Source: JAJAZB01 sp964244295 (GTDB lineage Bacteria; Bacteroidota; Bacteroidia; Cytophagales; Spirosomataceae). From it: a DNA stretch of 64,000 nucleotides. Below the pieces are notes generated by a model. That model saw nothing but the letters and a program-made list of their open reading frames with translations. It was not told the DNA's origin and ran no database searches. Below are positions 26,046 to 34,726 of the stretch, piece by piece. The stretch covers positions 25,039 to 89,038 of the forward strand of contig CAXTIG010000029.1 of NCBI GenBank assembly GCA_964244295.1. Direction: 5' to 3'. Each line of letters starts with the position of its first letter. The first letter of the stretch is position 1. A program made the position numbers and the translations under genes.

Positions 26046-26111
26046 GAACGTCACAAAGGTTGGGGCCAGAATTCATCCCTGAAATTCAATCTTCCCGAAT
26101 GCCGGATTTGG
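26046..26111 (-). promoter_or_regulatory. Upstream element shared with 16708-16773
   Basis: GAACGTCACAAAGGT (26046-26060) and TGCCGGATTTGG (26100-26111), again exactly 39 bases apart, 26 bases upstream of the ATG. Reverse-complement reading gives ACCTTTG as a likely -7 box. Confidence 0.6.
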
Positions 26112-26157
26112 ATGCCTGAATCCTGATTTTCAAGGATTAAGTGCCGGAAAATTAACC

Positions 26158-27450
26158 TCAATTCCGCTGGGTGTAAAACACCCGAAACAGGATTTTGTCG
26201 CCAGTGTACTGACGATTGCCCAGGGCCAGGTGCTCGAAACTTCCCAAGTTACCCGTGGTCAGGAGCAGGTCTTTCTGAACGATTTGGTTGGAAAGCAGCG
26301 CCGCTGCGTAGCCATCAAGCACGAATACGTACTGGTCTTCACCCTCCACGCTCAGCGAATTGAAGCCGTAAAAGCCCTCGACGGGCGTACTGCCGCTGGC
26401 ATACACCGGACTGACGGGCTGGTTGAGGCGGTTGGTTTCGTAGAGCAGCAGGCGGGCGGGTGGCGGGGTGTTGTCTTTCAAACTGGCCCGGACGGGGTGA
26501 ATCACCAGCTCGACGCGGTTGAGGGCCAGGAGCTTATCGACTTGCTTCAACTGGCTCAAATCGGGCAGAGTAAGCCGGGTGCGCAGGCCCGCGCCCGGCT
26601 GTACGAAACTCAGGTTGCCGGTGGCGCGGCTGGATACGGCATCGCTGCGGCTGCGGAGGGCCGCGAGCGGCGTACCCTGTCGGTCGGCGAGGAGTTGGTT
26701 GAACCGGCGGCCGGCCACGCCGAAATCCACTTGGGCCGCCGTTCCGGCGTCGCTGCTCAGGTTGCGGTAGTAGAGGCGCAGACGAGCGTTGGAGACGCTG
26801 AACCCGAGCAGGGCCGCGTTGCCGGGGCCGACCAGCGCCAGGCCCCGCAGCAGTTCCCGAAACGTTTCCTGGTCGGAAATACGCTTGTCGCGCAGTCCGT
26901 CGAACAGGCGCTGACCGAGGTCATCGGGCATTCGTATCCGCAGGGTTTTATCCCGAAAGCGCGGACGGGGAAGAAAAATTTTGCTGACCAACGGCGAGGT
27001 TTCGTAGGGAAGGCCGTCCTCGTTGTAGTACGTTTTGGTTTCGTCGAAATCCGCCGTCAGGCGGTGCAGGTTCAGGGAAAAAAGCCGCGTGGTGTCGCCG
27101 TAGCTGAAGGCGTAGGGCAGTACCAGAACCAGTGAGTCGAAACGGATTCGCTCCAAGTCCGGCAAATTAGTCGGAGCGTAGGTCAGACTGGCGAAGGCTC
27201 CGGCGCGGAGTTTTCCCGTGTAGGCGTTGGCCAGTTGTCCGACCAGCAGCGCGGTGTCTGCCGAGGTCGCGAAACTATCGCTGAGCACAGTGGCGGTGGC
27301 CACGGTGAAGGTATCGACCATCAGCACGGCGAGTTGGTCGTTGGGTAAAATGGGCTGACCGATGTTATCAGCGCCTTTTTCACAGGCCAACAGCAGCCAG
27401 GCCCCGCCCGCTGCCCAGAGCAGGAGCCGGAAAATGGGAGGAAACTTCAT
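26158..27450 (-). CDS. DUF4270 domain-containing lipoprotein
   Basis: 430 residues, signal peptide with lipobox (WLLLACEKG, Cys about 23). DUF4270 features: an NIGQPILPNDQLAVLMVDTF opening, YTGKLRAGAFASL, RFDSLVLVLPY and repeated long beta segments. Bacteroidota-specific family of unknown function, typically surface or periplasmic. Last gene of a Kelch-DUF4907-DUF4270 unit (25-base gap), an association seen in this phylum. Confidence 0.85.
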   Translation of the reverse strand: MKFPPIFRLLLWAAGGAWLLLACEKGADNIGQPILPNDQLAVLMVDTFTVATATVLSDSFATSADTALLVGQLANAYTGKLRAGAFASLTYAPTNLPDLERIRFDSLVLVLPYAFSYGDTTRLFSLNLHRLTADFDETKTYYNEDGLPYETSPLVSKIFLPRPRFRDKTLRIRMPDDLGQRLFDGLRDKRISDQETFRELLRGLALVGPGNAALLGFSVSNARLRLYYRNLSSDAGTAAQVDFGVAGRRFNQLLADRQGTPLAALRSRSDAVSSRATGNLSFVQPGAGLRTRLTLPDLSQLKQVDKLLALNRVELVIHPVRASLKDNTPPPARLLLYETNRLNQPVSPVYASGSTPVEGFYGFNSLSVEGEDQYVFVLDGYAAALLSNQIVQKDLLLTTGNLGSFEHLALGNRQYTGDKILFRVFYTQRN

Positions 27451-27475
27451 GGAATGGGGTAGCCCGCGCCGGGCC

Positions 27476-27799
27476 TTAGTTTTTGGAAAGTCCTTCGAGG
27501 CTATCGAGTTCGGCCTGGGTGATGCGGGGTGGAAACTGCCGGTTGCGTACTTTTTTCAAAGCCAGCATCCCGACCTGCCGGGCGAGTTTTTCGGAAGCAA
27601 ACCCCTGCCGACCCGGCCGGGCGGGCACCGTGGGCTGGTAAATGAGCACCTCGCCCCGGTGGGTGATTTCGTAGCCCCAGCCCGCCTGGGTTTTGAACAG
27701 GGTCAGGCCCCAGGGGTTGGCGCAGGCGCTGAGGAGGAAAAACAGCGCAAGCCGTATTCCGAGAAACCCGCCTGGGTATTTTTCACTTCGTTTCCTCAT
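27476..27799 (-). CDS. DUF4907 domain-containing protein
   Basis: 107 residues: membrane/signal segment (FLGIRLALFFLLSACANPWG) with a possible lipobox, then a DUF4907 core, GWGYEITHRGEVLIYQPTVPA followed by GFASEKLARQVG and RQFPPRITQAELD. Start 27799 overlaps the Kelch gene end by 17 bases, indicating translational coupling. Function unknown. Confidence 0.8.
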   Translation of the reverse strand: MRKRSEKYPGGFLGIRLALFFLLSACANPWGLTLFKTQAGWGYEITHRGEVLIYQPTVPARPGRQGFASEKLARQVGMLALKKVRNRQFPPRITQAELDSLEGLSKN

Positions 27800-28784
27800 C
27801 GTATTCCAGGGTCGGGTCAAATTCCCACCAATCGTCGAGTTTGCCCGAACCGGCCCCGCCCGTGCCGAGGTAGCCTTTGCTGCCGATGCTAAACCCGATG
27901 GCGTTGGTGCGGTTGGCCCCTTCAAAATCGCGGGGCAACTCGCGCCAGGAATCGCTGATCGGGGTGTACTCCCAGACTTTGCTGGTGCCGTCGCCGCTGG
28001 CGAGGTAGCCCTTGCCGCCGAGGGCGAAGGCCACGGCGTAGCTGCGCTGGATGGGGTCGTCGTCGTAGTCCTGTTTTTCGGTCCAGGTGTCGGCGGCGGG
28101 GTCGTAGGCCCAGAGGTCGAGTTGGGCCGAGCCGTTGTTGTTGCCGCCGGTCACGTAGGCCACGTTGTCGAGCACGAAGGCCACGGCCCCGATGCGTTTC
28201 GCGCCGCCGTAGCTGCTGATGCGTTCCCAGGTATTTTTGGCCGGGTCGTAGCGCCAGAAATCTTTGAGGTAATTGCCATCGAAGCCCGTGCCCACGTAGC
28301 CGACGCTACCCACGCCGAAGGCCACGGCGTCGCGGCGGGCGCTGCCGCCAAAATCGGCCACGCGTTTCCAGGCGTTGGCGGCGGGGTCGTATTCATAAAA
28401 ATCGTTGAGGCGCTCGGCGTTGTCGTTGAGGCCGGTGCCGAGGTAGCCTTTGCTGCCCGCGCTGAAGGCCACGGCGGCGCTGCGGGCAGTACCAGCAAAA
28501 TCGGCCTTCTGAGTCCAGCGGTTTAGAGCCGGGTCGTATTCCCAAAAATCTCGCAGGCGCTCGTTGTCGGAGTCGATGCCGGTGCCGAGGTACGCCTTAC
28601 CATCGACGACAAACGCCGAGGCGTCGTTGCGGGCCACGCCCTCAAAATCGGAGCGCTTGCGCCAATCGCCCAGTTCGAGGGTGTCGCTTTGCTCGCAGGC
28701 GTTGGTGAGGAGGGCCAGGCCGAGGAGGATTCCTAAAAAAACGAGGCGGTGCGTGGTGGATGAAGGCTGAATCATGCGGAGCAT
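27783..28784 (-). CDS. Kelch-repeat lipoprotein (galactose-oxidase-like beta-propeller)
   Basis: 333 residues. Signal peptide with lipobox (LLTNACEQ). The remainder is six or so repeats of a Kelch blade, each with a GKAYLGTG- or SKGYLGTG-like turn and W-x-(K/R) followed by a DFxG motif (DFAGTARSAAVAF, DFGGSARRDAVAF). Beta-propeller likely exposed in the periplasm or on the surface. Start either 28784 or 28775; the promoter at 28828-28835 fits both. First gene of its operon. Confidence 0.85.
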   Translation of the reverse strand: MLRMIQPSSTTHRLVFLGILLGLALLTNACEQSDTLELGDWRKRSDFEGVARNDASAFVVDGKAYLGTGIDSDNERLRDFWEYDPALNRWTQKADFAGTARSAAVAFSAGSKGYLGTGLNDNAERLNDFYEYDPAANAWKRVADFGGSARRDAVAFGVGSVGYVGTGFDGNYLKDFWRYDPAKNTWERISSYGGAKRIGAVAFVLDNVAYVTGGNNNGSAQLDLWAYDPAADTWTEKQDYDDDPIQRSYAVAFALGGKGYLASGDGTSKVWEYTPISDSWRELPRDFEGANRTNAIGFSIGSKGYLGTGGAGSGKLDDWWEFDPTLEYDEETK

Positions 28785-28827
28785 TGGTTTTTCGGAAAAA
28801 AATAGGGGCTGCTGGTTTTCCGCCGGG

Positions 28828-28835
28828 CAAAAGTA
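28828..28835 (-). promoter_or_regulatory. -7 element TACTTTTG of the Kelch-DUF4907-DUF4270 operon
   Basis: Minus-strand perfect TAnnTTTG match, 44-53 bases before the candidate starts; no convincing -33 TTG. Confidence 0.5.
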
Positions 28836-28930
28836 GTCGCCCGGCAACGGGCGGTGGCGGTACCGGCGGGGTAATGAGAAGTACGGTTGGTTTTGCGCGA
28901 AGTTCCGCCTGAATGGGGCGACGGAGGGGG

Positions 28931-28973
28931 TTTCTCAAAGGGAGTCAGTTCCTAAGTGATTCCCTTTGAGAAA
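28931..28973 (-). terminator. Hairpin terminator after the second LytTR regulator
   Basis: TTTCTCAAAGGGA pairs with TCCCTTTGAGAAA; inner bases pair further with mismatches. 26 bases past the regulator stop. Confidence 0.7.
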
Positions 28974-28998
28974 TTGATGGTCGATAAAGCCAATTACC

Positions 28999-29703
28999 TC
29001 ATTTCGGCACGTCGAGCCGCCTAAACAGACCCTCGGCGTACGATTCGCCGATGGGAATTACCTGATTTCCCACCGTCAGCACGGCTTTTTTCACCGCCTC
29101 GATCCGGTTGAAATTGACGATGTACGAGCGGTGTACCCGCACGAATCGCGGCGGGGCCAGGTGAGTTTCGAGGACTTTCAGCGTGATGCGCGTCACCACG
29201 GGGCGGGTTTGGGTGCTGAGGTAAATTTTTACGTAATCCTTCAGCCCTTCGACGTACACCACGCTGGACGGGTCGATTTTCACCAGCGAATAATCGGCGT
29301 GGACGAAAAAGGCATCGCCCGTTTCGGTGGCGGCTTCGCGGCGGTCGATCAGCTCGGTGGCTTTCTGCACGGCCTGCACAAAACGGCTCATTTCCACGGG
29401 TTTGAGCAGGTAATCGACCACGTTCAGATCGAATCCTTCGAGGGCAAACTGGTCGTAGGCCGTCACGAAAATCACCAGCGGACGCAGCGGCAGCGAGCGC
29501 AGAAACTGCGTGCCCGTGAGGCCGGGCATCTGAATGTCGAGAAACAGCAAGTCGATGGTTTCGGTCCGCAGGAGGTCGAGGGCGTCGAGCGGGTCGTCGC
29601 AAGTGGCCACGAGGTCGAGCGAGGGAAAGCGGCGGATGGTGTCGGCGAGCAGGGCGAGGGCGAGGGGTTCATCGTCCACGGCCAGGCAACGGATTTTTTT
29701 CAT
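28999..29703 (-). CDS. LytTR-family response regulator
   Basis: 234 residues. Receiver: acidic pair D10/D11 in CLAVDDEPLA, phospho-acceptor D56 in LLFLDIQMPG, Thr in VIFVTAYDQ, Lys in DYLLKPVEM. LytTR domain about 135-232 (VYVEGLKDYVKIYL, RFVRVHRSYIVNF). Overlaps its kinase gene by 4 bases (29700-29703), so the two are a co-translated two-component pair. Start 29703 gives MKKIRCLAVDDE. Confidence 0.92.
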   Translation of the reverse strand: MKKIRCLAVDDEPLALALLADTIRRFPSLDLVATCDDPLDALDLLRTETIDLLFLDIQMPGLTGTQFLRSLPLRPLVIFVTAYDQFALEGFDLNVVDYLLKPVEMSRFVQAVQKATELIDRREAATETGDAFFVHADYSLVKIDPSSVVYVEGLKDYVKIYLSTQTRPVVTRITLKVLETHLAPPRFVRVHRSYIVNFNRIEAVKKAVLTVGNQVIPIGESYAEGLFRRLDVPK

Positions 29704-30788
29704 GCGGGGATGGCGTTTGATTTCGGCAGGGAAATGCGTCGTTTCCAGTGCAGGTGCAGGGTCAGTTCGACCGTGAACCACGCCGAATCTTGGTGAATTT
29801 GGAGGGAATGTTGATCCGGGTAAAGCAGCGCCAGCCGCCGCCGCACGTTTTTCAGGCCAATGCCCGAATCGGGTTCCGGGGTAGCGGTTTGCCCGGCGGG
29901 CAGGGCCTTGTTTTGCACCCGCAGGTGAAGTTGATCGTCCGTCAGGCGCAGTTGGACCCGCACCACGGGCTGGCGTTGCTGCGAAACGCCGTGTTTGAAG
30001 GCGTTTTCTACGAACGGAATCAGCAGCATCGGCTCGATGCTTTGCGGACTTTCGAGCGCCGGGGCCTCAAATTCGATGGTGACTTTCTTTCCGAAACGCA
30101 GCCGCTGTAGTTCCACGAAACTGCTCAGGTACTGCACCTCCCGAGCCAGCGGTACCTGGGCTTCGTCCGACTCGTAGAGCATATACCGCATCAGTCCGGC
30201 GAGTTGGATGGTCACGGCCTCGGTCTGTTCCGATTTTAACCGGGCCAGCGCCGCAATGCTGTTGAGGGCGTTGAACATGAAATGCGGGCTGATTTGCCAG
30301 CGCAAAAAAGCCAGATCCGCCTTCAGCCGTTCATTTTCCCGCTCTTTTTGCAGTTGTTGCTGTTTGTAAAATTCACTTAAAATGGTGTAGGTGGTGCTGA
30401 TTGAAAAAACGAACAGGGCCGGAAACAGCGTAGCGAAAAAAAATGGCCCCGACCACCCCTGTTCCCGACCCAGCGTGAGTGCCCGGACCGTGAACGACAC
30501 CCCCAGCATCAGCACCAGGTACCCAAGCAGGCAGAGCGTGTAGGCCAGCATCCCGCGCCGGTTGAGCACTTTTGGAATAAAAATTCGGGTGTTGAGGTAA
30601 ATCAATGCCACCAAAAGGGCGTTGACCAACCCCAGAAAATACGGTGTCGGTGGACGGAGTTGGGGCGGCGGACCGTCGTTGAAACCGGGTTGAATCAGCA
30701 GAGGCAACAGAATAAACCCCAGGCCCAGCGCTCCCTGCACCACCGGGCGTAGCACGGGCCGAAAGCGGGAAAAAGGGGAACGGTGCAT
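29700..30788 (-). CDS. Sensor histidine kinase (PF06580)
   Basis: 362 residues; four transmembrane helices in about 15-135, a coiled-coil (142-160), H169 in QISPHFMFNALNSIAALA, N-box IPFVENAFKHGV and G-box SGIGLKNVRRRL. No large extracytoplasmic domain. Pairs with the overlapping LytTR gene. Start 30788 chosen because the extended frame has no sensible N-terminus. Confidence 0.9.
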   Translation of the reverse strand: MHRSPFSRFRPVLRPVVQGALGLGFILLPLLIQPGFNDGPPPQLRPPTPYFLGLVNALLVALIYLNTRIFIPKVLNRRGMLAYTLCLLGYLVLMLGVSFTVRALTLGREQGWSGPFFFATLFPALFVFSISTTYTILSEFYKQQQLQKERENERLKADLAFLRWQISPHFMFNALNSIAALARLKSEQTEAVTIQLAGLMRYMLYESDEAQVPLAREVQYLSSFVELQRLRFGKKVTIEFEAPALESPQSIEPMLLIPFVENAFKHGVSQQRQPVVRVQLRLTDDQLHLRVQNKALPAGQTATPEPDSGIGLKNVRRRLALLYPDQHSLQIHQDSAWFTVELTLHLHWKRRISLPKSNAIPA

Positions 30789-30958
30789 TTGAAGGGGATC
30801 GGTGCAACAAAAACTCAAAAATTGCTTTTCAGCGTACACCTGATTTTTGAGAAAACTCCCGATGCCCACCTGACGACGACGAACCGCCCGCAAATCGCGA
30901 CCGAACCCCAGCCCGCAAACCGCTTGTCCGGCTCGCTTACCGCCCGCTGGTACGGGAT

Positions 30959-30990
30959 TTTGGCGGGCGCTGGTCTAACCGGTAGCTTTG
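30959..30990 (+). promoter_or_regulatory. Promoter of the TerC gene
   Basis: TTTTG ending 30962, 20-base spacer, TAGCTTTG (30983-30990). Full match to the Bacteroidota -33/-7 arrangement; predicted start about 22 bases before the ATG. Confidence 0.75.
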
Positions 30991-31018
30991 CCCCCCGACC
31001 ACACGCTTCTTTCTACCC

Positions 31019-31846
31019 ATGTTTGAACAACTTTTTACCGCCGAAGGCATCGTTAGTCTGCTCACGCTGACATTCCTGGAAATCGTCCTGGGCATCGACA
31101 ACATCATTTTTATTTCCATCGCGGCCAACAAATTATCCGCCCGCGAACAGCCCAAAGCCCGCAACATCGGCTTGCTGCTGGCGATGGGTTTCCGGGTGGC
31201 GCTGCTGTTTGGCATTTCGTTCTTGATTTCGCTGAGCGAACCCTTCAGCACTTTCGACTGGGGCTGGTTTCGGGGTGGAATTTCGGGGCAGGGACTGATT
31301 CTGTTCGTCGGCGGGCTGTTTCTGATTTACAAAAGCACTTCCGAAATTCACCACAAACTCGAAGGGGCCGACCCGGCAGAAGAAACCGAAAGCGTACAGG
31401 GAGCGGTGAAAAAGGGGTTTTCGGGGGTGGTGGTTCAAATTGCCCTCATCAACATCGTTTTTTCCATCGATTCCATCCTGACGGCCATTGGCCTGACGCA
31501 AAACATCGCCATCATGATCATTGCCGTCGTGCTGTCGGTCATCATCATGATGCTGTTTTCGGGTCCGGTGGGCAAGTTTGTCAACGAGCATCCCTCGGTT
31601 CAGATGCTCGGGTTGGCCTTTCTGATCATGATTGGCTTCATGCTCATTGCCGAAGCCGCGCACATGGGCGACATCGTCATTTTCGAGGCCGAAATTGGCA
31701 GCGTACCGAAAGGCTACCTCTACTTCGCCATCGCGTTTTCGCTGCTGGTCGAATTCCTGAACATGAAGCTGCGCAAAAACATGAAACCCGTGCAACTGCA
31801 CGGGGCCGAGGAACGGGCGGCAAGGAAAGGGGTTTTGAAAAAATAG
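31019..31846 (+). CDS. TerC family integral membrane protein
   Basis: 275 residues, about seven transmembrane helices. TerC landmarks: LEIVLGIDNIIFISI (about 21-35) and VQIALINIVFSIDSILTAIG (about 140-160), both with conserved Asp residues that form the probable metal-ion site. TerC/Alx-type proteins export or buffer Mn2+ and similar metals. Monocistronic, ended by the hairpin at 31854-31931. Confidence 0.92.
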   Translation: MFEQLFTAEGIVSLLTLTFLEIVLGIDNIIFISIAANKLSAREQPKARNIGLLLAMGFRVALLFGISFLISLSEPFSTFDWGWFRGGISGQGLILFVGGLFLIYKSTSEIHHKLEGADPAEETESVQGAVKKGFSGVVVQIALINIVFSIDSILTAIGLTQNIAIMIIAVVLSVIIMMLFSGPVGKFVNEHPSVQMLGLAFLIMIGFMLIAEAAHMGDIVIFEAEIGSVPKGYLYFAIAFSLLVEFLNMKLRKNMKPVQLHGAEERAARKGVLKK

Positions 31847-31853
31847 ATTTTTA

Positions 31854-31931
31854 GAAACAAGAGACGAGAAACAGGAGACAAGACGAACGACCACCGCTTT
31901 ATCTGGTCTCCTGTTTCTCGTCTCTTGTTTC
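31854..31931. terminator. Long perfect inverted repeat between convergent TerC and TolC genes
   Basis: 26-base perfect arms (GAAACAAGAGACGAGAAACA and on, with its complement) around a 25-base loop. Probably acts as bidirectional terminator. Confidence 0.75.
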
Positions 31932-31938
31932 CTGCTTC

Positions 31939-33258
31939 TTACTCTACAATTGCGCTGCTCAGTCGTTGCAGTTCAATCTCGGCGATTTTGGTGTTGTACT
32001 CGGCCTGAATGCGGCGGGTGTTGACGGCTACAGCGTTGCGCGTGGCCTCACGGAGTTCGATTGGCGTGGCCACGCCGATGCGGTAGCGCTCAAGGGCGAT
32101 GTCGACGTTCTGGCGGGCGAGACCCAGGTTTTCGGTTTCCAAATCCACCAGCCGCAGGCTGTTGCGGTAGTTGACGTAGCCCTGGTCGAGGGCGGCATCG
32201 ATTTGTACGCGCAGGTCGGCTTCTTGTTGCTCGGTGATGAGCCGGTTAATTTTGGCCGCTTCCACCCGACGGCGCTGGTTGAGACCGTCGAAAATTGGGA
32301 TGGTGGCCCGGATTCCTCCGCTAAGCGAGCCATTGCGGCCGTTTCTCACCCCAAATCCGGCCCCGTTGTTTTGGGTAGAATAGTTGTAGCCCCCAAGTAA
32401 ATCCACCGTGGGGTAAAGCAGGGATTGCTGAAACTTGATGTCGTAGTCGGCCACGCGGCGGTTGAGCGCTGCCGCCAGCAAGGCCGGATTTTCGCGCCTT
32501 GCCTGTTCACGAAGGGCTTCCAGGTTGAGGTCGCGGCGAATTGGAATGGTGTCGGGTACCGAGAATTCAGAAGCTTTATCGCGCACGAGCAGGGCGTTGA
32601 GGGTAATCTTGGCGTTTTGCAGGGCTTGTTCCTGGGCAATGAGCGCGGCTTTATCGGTGTTGTAATCCACCTGCGCCGAGAGGTAATCGACCTTCGCCCC
32701 CTGCCCTACCTCGAAGCGGTCGCGGGCCAGGCGCACCCGCTCGGCGGAGATGCTGTCGAGCGCGTCGCGGAAGGCATCGACGTTTTGCTGCTGGCGAATC
32801 ACGTCGAAGTAGGCCGTGCTGACATCGGCCACGGTGGTCTCAATCGTCACCTGGGCGTTGGCCTCGCCCGATTTCACCAACTCGGCAAATCGGTCGCGGG
32901 CAATAAACATTCCCAGCCCATCGAAAATCGTCCAAACCGCATTGACCCCCAGTAGGCTGTTGTTGTTGGCCACGCCGCTCTGCACCAACGGGTCGCGAGC
33001 CACACCTCCGGTCACGGGGAAAAAAGTCTGGTTGAGGCTGTTGTTGGTGTAGTTTTTCTGGGCTGTTCCCGTAACAAGGGGCAAAAAGCCCGCGAACCCC
33101 AGGGTGTTGTTGTTTTGGGCCAACCGCACCTGGCTGGCCGCAATTTTAATCTGGTAGTTGTTTTCGAGGGCAATCCGAATGGCCTGTTCGAGGGTGAGCA
33201 CTTGCTGGGCTTGCGCCAGGGGCGAGACCAGCAACAACAGGAGAACGAACTTTCGCAT
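31939..33258 (-). CDS. TolC-family outer-membrane efflux protein
   Basis: 439 residues. Signal peptide MRKFVLLLLLVSPLAQAQQ, then TolC/OEP repeats: LTLEQAIRIALENNYQIKIA, an A/Q-rich helical hairpin rich in Asn, and a second repeat GYVNYRNSLRLVDLETENL. Outer-membrane exit channel for a tripartite pump; no membrane-fusion protein or inner pump is adjacent, so partners are elsewhere. Start 33258 (ATG) preferred to a TTG nine bases upstream. Confidence 0.9.
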   Translation of the reverse strand: MRKFVLLLLLVSPLAQAQQVLTLEQAIRIALENNYQIKIAASQVRLAQNNNTLGFAGFLPLVTGTAQKNYTNNSLNQTFFPVTGGVARDPLVQSGVANNNSLLGVNAVWTIFDGLGMFIARDRFAELVKSGEANAQVTIETTVADVSTAYFDVIRQQQNVDAFRDALDSISAERVRLARDRFEVGQGAKVDYLSAQVDYNTDKAALIAQEQALQNAKITLNALLVRDKASEFSVPDTIPIRRDLNLEALREQARRENPALLAAALNRRVADYDIKFQQSLLYPTVDLLGGYNYSTQNNGAGFGVRNGRNGSLSGGIRATIPIFDGLNQRRRVEAAKINRLITEQQEADLRVQIDAALDQGYVNYRNSLRLVDLETENLGLARQNVDIALERYRIGVATPIELREATRNAVAVNTRRIQAEYNTKIAEIELQRLSSAIVE

Positions 33259-33314
33259 GGTGAACAAAGCCGGACGAGGCCGGAAGGAAGGGCGATTTCA
33301 ATAACTTCGACCGA

Positions 33315-33345
33315 CAAAATTACGCAAGTACCTTCCCTCCACCAA
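33315..33345 (-). promoter_or_regulatory. Promoter of the TolC gene
   Basis: Minus-strand TTG (33343-33345), 20-base spacer, TAATTTTG (33315-33322). Leader of about 50 bases. Confidence 0.7.
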
Positions 33346-33359
33346 CCCGCTTTCGACAA

Positions 33360-34172
33360 ATGAACCAACTTCGGCGACGCACGTACCAGGTTTTGGAAAC
33401 CGCCGGAGGCCGACGCAGCGGCCCGGCGCGGGCCTTCAACGTGTTACTGGTGCTCATCATCGCCCTGAATGCGCTAGCTATCGTGCTGCACACAGTGCCC
33501 GACATCAACGCCCGCTTTCCGCGCCTGTTCATCGATTTTGAGTATTTCTCTTCCATTTTTTTCAGCCTCGAATACGGCCTACGACTCTGGGCTTGCGTCG
33601 AAAACGAGCGGTACCGGCACCCGGTCTGGGGGCGGCTGCGGTACGCCGTTTCGCTGGGAGCCTTGGTGCATTTGCTCGCCATTTTGCCCTTTTACCTGTC
33701 GCATTTCAGTTCCGACACGGGCCTGCTGCGCATCCTGCGGATTTTCCGAATTCTGCGCTTGTTCCGGGTCACGCGGTATTCGCACGCCCTGAAGGTGATT
33801 CAGCACGTGGCGCAGGATAAAAAAGAAGAACTGGTCATCAGCGCCATGTTCATCGTGTTTATGCTCATCATTTCGTCGAGCATCATGTTTTACATCGAAC
33901 ACGAAGCGCAGCCGCAGGTGTTTTCGAGCATCCCGGCTACGCTGTGGTGGGGCGTTTCGACGCTCACCACCGTGGGCTACGGCGATGCCGTGCCGAATAC
34001 GCCACTGGGAAAGTTTTTTGGAGGAATGATGGCGATGGCGGGCGTCGGGCTTTTCGCCCTGCCGACGGGGATTCTGGCTTCGGGGTTCGCGCAGGCCATG
34101 ACCCGCAGCCGTCAGAAAACGGTGCGCTGTCCGCACTGCGGGCAGGAGATTCAGTTGCACGAACACTCGTAA
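33360..34172 (+). CDS. Voltage-gated potassium channel (ion transporter)
   Basis: 270 residues with S1-S6 helices. S4 carries regularly spaced arginines (RILRIFRILRLFRVTRY, about 124-140). Selectivity filter TTVGYGD (about 203-209). The C-terminus ends in a small zinc-ribbon-like CPHCGQEI, an unusual cytoplasmic tail with only one visible CxxC. Starts 101 bases from the divergent TolC gene. Inner-membrane K+ channel. Confidence 0.9.
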   Translation: MNQLRRRTYQVLETAGGRRSGPARAFNVLLVLIIALNALAIVLHTVPDINARFPRLFIDFEYFSSIFFSLEYGLRLWACVENERYRHPVWGRLRYAVSLGALVHLLAILPFYLSHFSSDTGLLRILRIFRILRLFRVTRYSHALKVIQHVAQDKKEELVISAMFIVFMLIISSSIMFYIEHEAQPQVFSSIPATLWWGVSTLTTVGYGDAVPNTPLGKFFGGMMAMAGVGLFALPTGILASGFAQAMTRSRQKTVRCPHCGQEIQLHEHS

Positions 34173-34204
34173 ACTTCCCGGAAGTTTAGAACTTCCGGGA
34201 AGTT
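34172..34204 (+). terminator. Hairpin terminator AACTTCCCGGAAGTT, second copy
   Basis: Same 15-base arms as 25617-25649 but loop TAG; begins at the last base of the channel stop codon. Confidence 0.7.
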
Positions 34205-34218
34205 GTAGAACTATCCCG

Positions 34219-34249
34219 TTGGATAATTCAGCGTTAAAATTTATCTTTG
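34219..34249 (+). promoter_or_regulatory. Promoter of the small exported-protein gene
   Basis: TTG (34219-34221), 20-base spacer, TATCTTTG (34242-34249). It occupies the 5' end of a longer reading frame, which therefore starts at 34288. Confidence 0.75.
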
Positions 34250-34287
34250 ACTCCGACGAAGAGAAAATAGCACTTCCCCGGAGCGCG

Positions 34288-34542
34288 ATGCAAAAAATTC
34301 TGCCCTTCCTGACGATTCTGGCCCTTTTTTCGGCCCTCCCCGTTCTGGCCGACGTGCCCGCTCCCGGCAAAGCCGCCGTTCGTTGGTACAACGAGGGCAA
34401 TGCCCCGCTCGCTTCGCGCTACATTCCCCAACTCATCGTCCAACCGGGCCGCGCTTCGCTGGGCCTGCGCCCCGACAGCCGCCAGCGGGTGGTGGTACCC
34501 GCCCCCGGCAATCGCACGGACAATCGGTTTTTGACGAAATAA
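34288..34542 (+). CDS. Small exported protein of unknown function
   Basis: 84 residues. Signal peptide MQKILPFLTILALFSALPVLA, then a short basic, Pro-rich mature part (ADVPAPGKAAVRWYNEGNAP ... RYIPQLIVQPGRASLGLRPD). No family recognised. It has its own good promoter and is followed by a strong terminator, so it is probably a real single-gene unit. Confidence 0.65.
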   Translation: MQKILPFLTILALFSALPVLADVPAPGKAAVRWYNEGNAPLASRYIPQLIVQPGRASLGLRPDSRQRVVVPAPGNRTDNRFLTK

Positions 34543-34557
34543 CCCTAACCCCGGCGT

Positions 34558-34611
34558 TTCCCCCAACAAAAAGGCTCCTGACCAATTCGGGAGCCTTTTT
34601 GTTGGGGGAAA
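34558..34611 (+). terminator. Rho-independent terminator
   Basis: TTTCCCCCAACAAAAAGGCTCC pairs perfectly with its complement containing the CCTTTTTGTTGGGGG run. Ends the small exported-protein gene and faces the convergent isomerase gene. Confidence 0.85.
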
Positions 34612-34614
34612 TTT

Positions 34615-34716
34615 TGTCATCCCGACGAAGGAGGGATCTCGTTTGAATTTCAGGAACGTTGGCAATCAACAAGCTTACTGGCGGGCCAACGAGATCCCTC
34701 CTTCGTCGGGATGACA
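34615..34716. repeat. Palindromic GTCATCC-type repeat, copy e
   Basis: TGTCATCCCGACGAAGGAGG plus GATCTCGTT, loop, then the complement ending TCGTCGGGATGACA. Arms are almost identical to copy d. Placed between convergent genes directly after a terminator. Confidence 0.88.
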
Positions 34717-34726
34717 CCACGAACGG

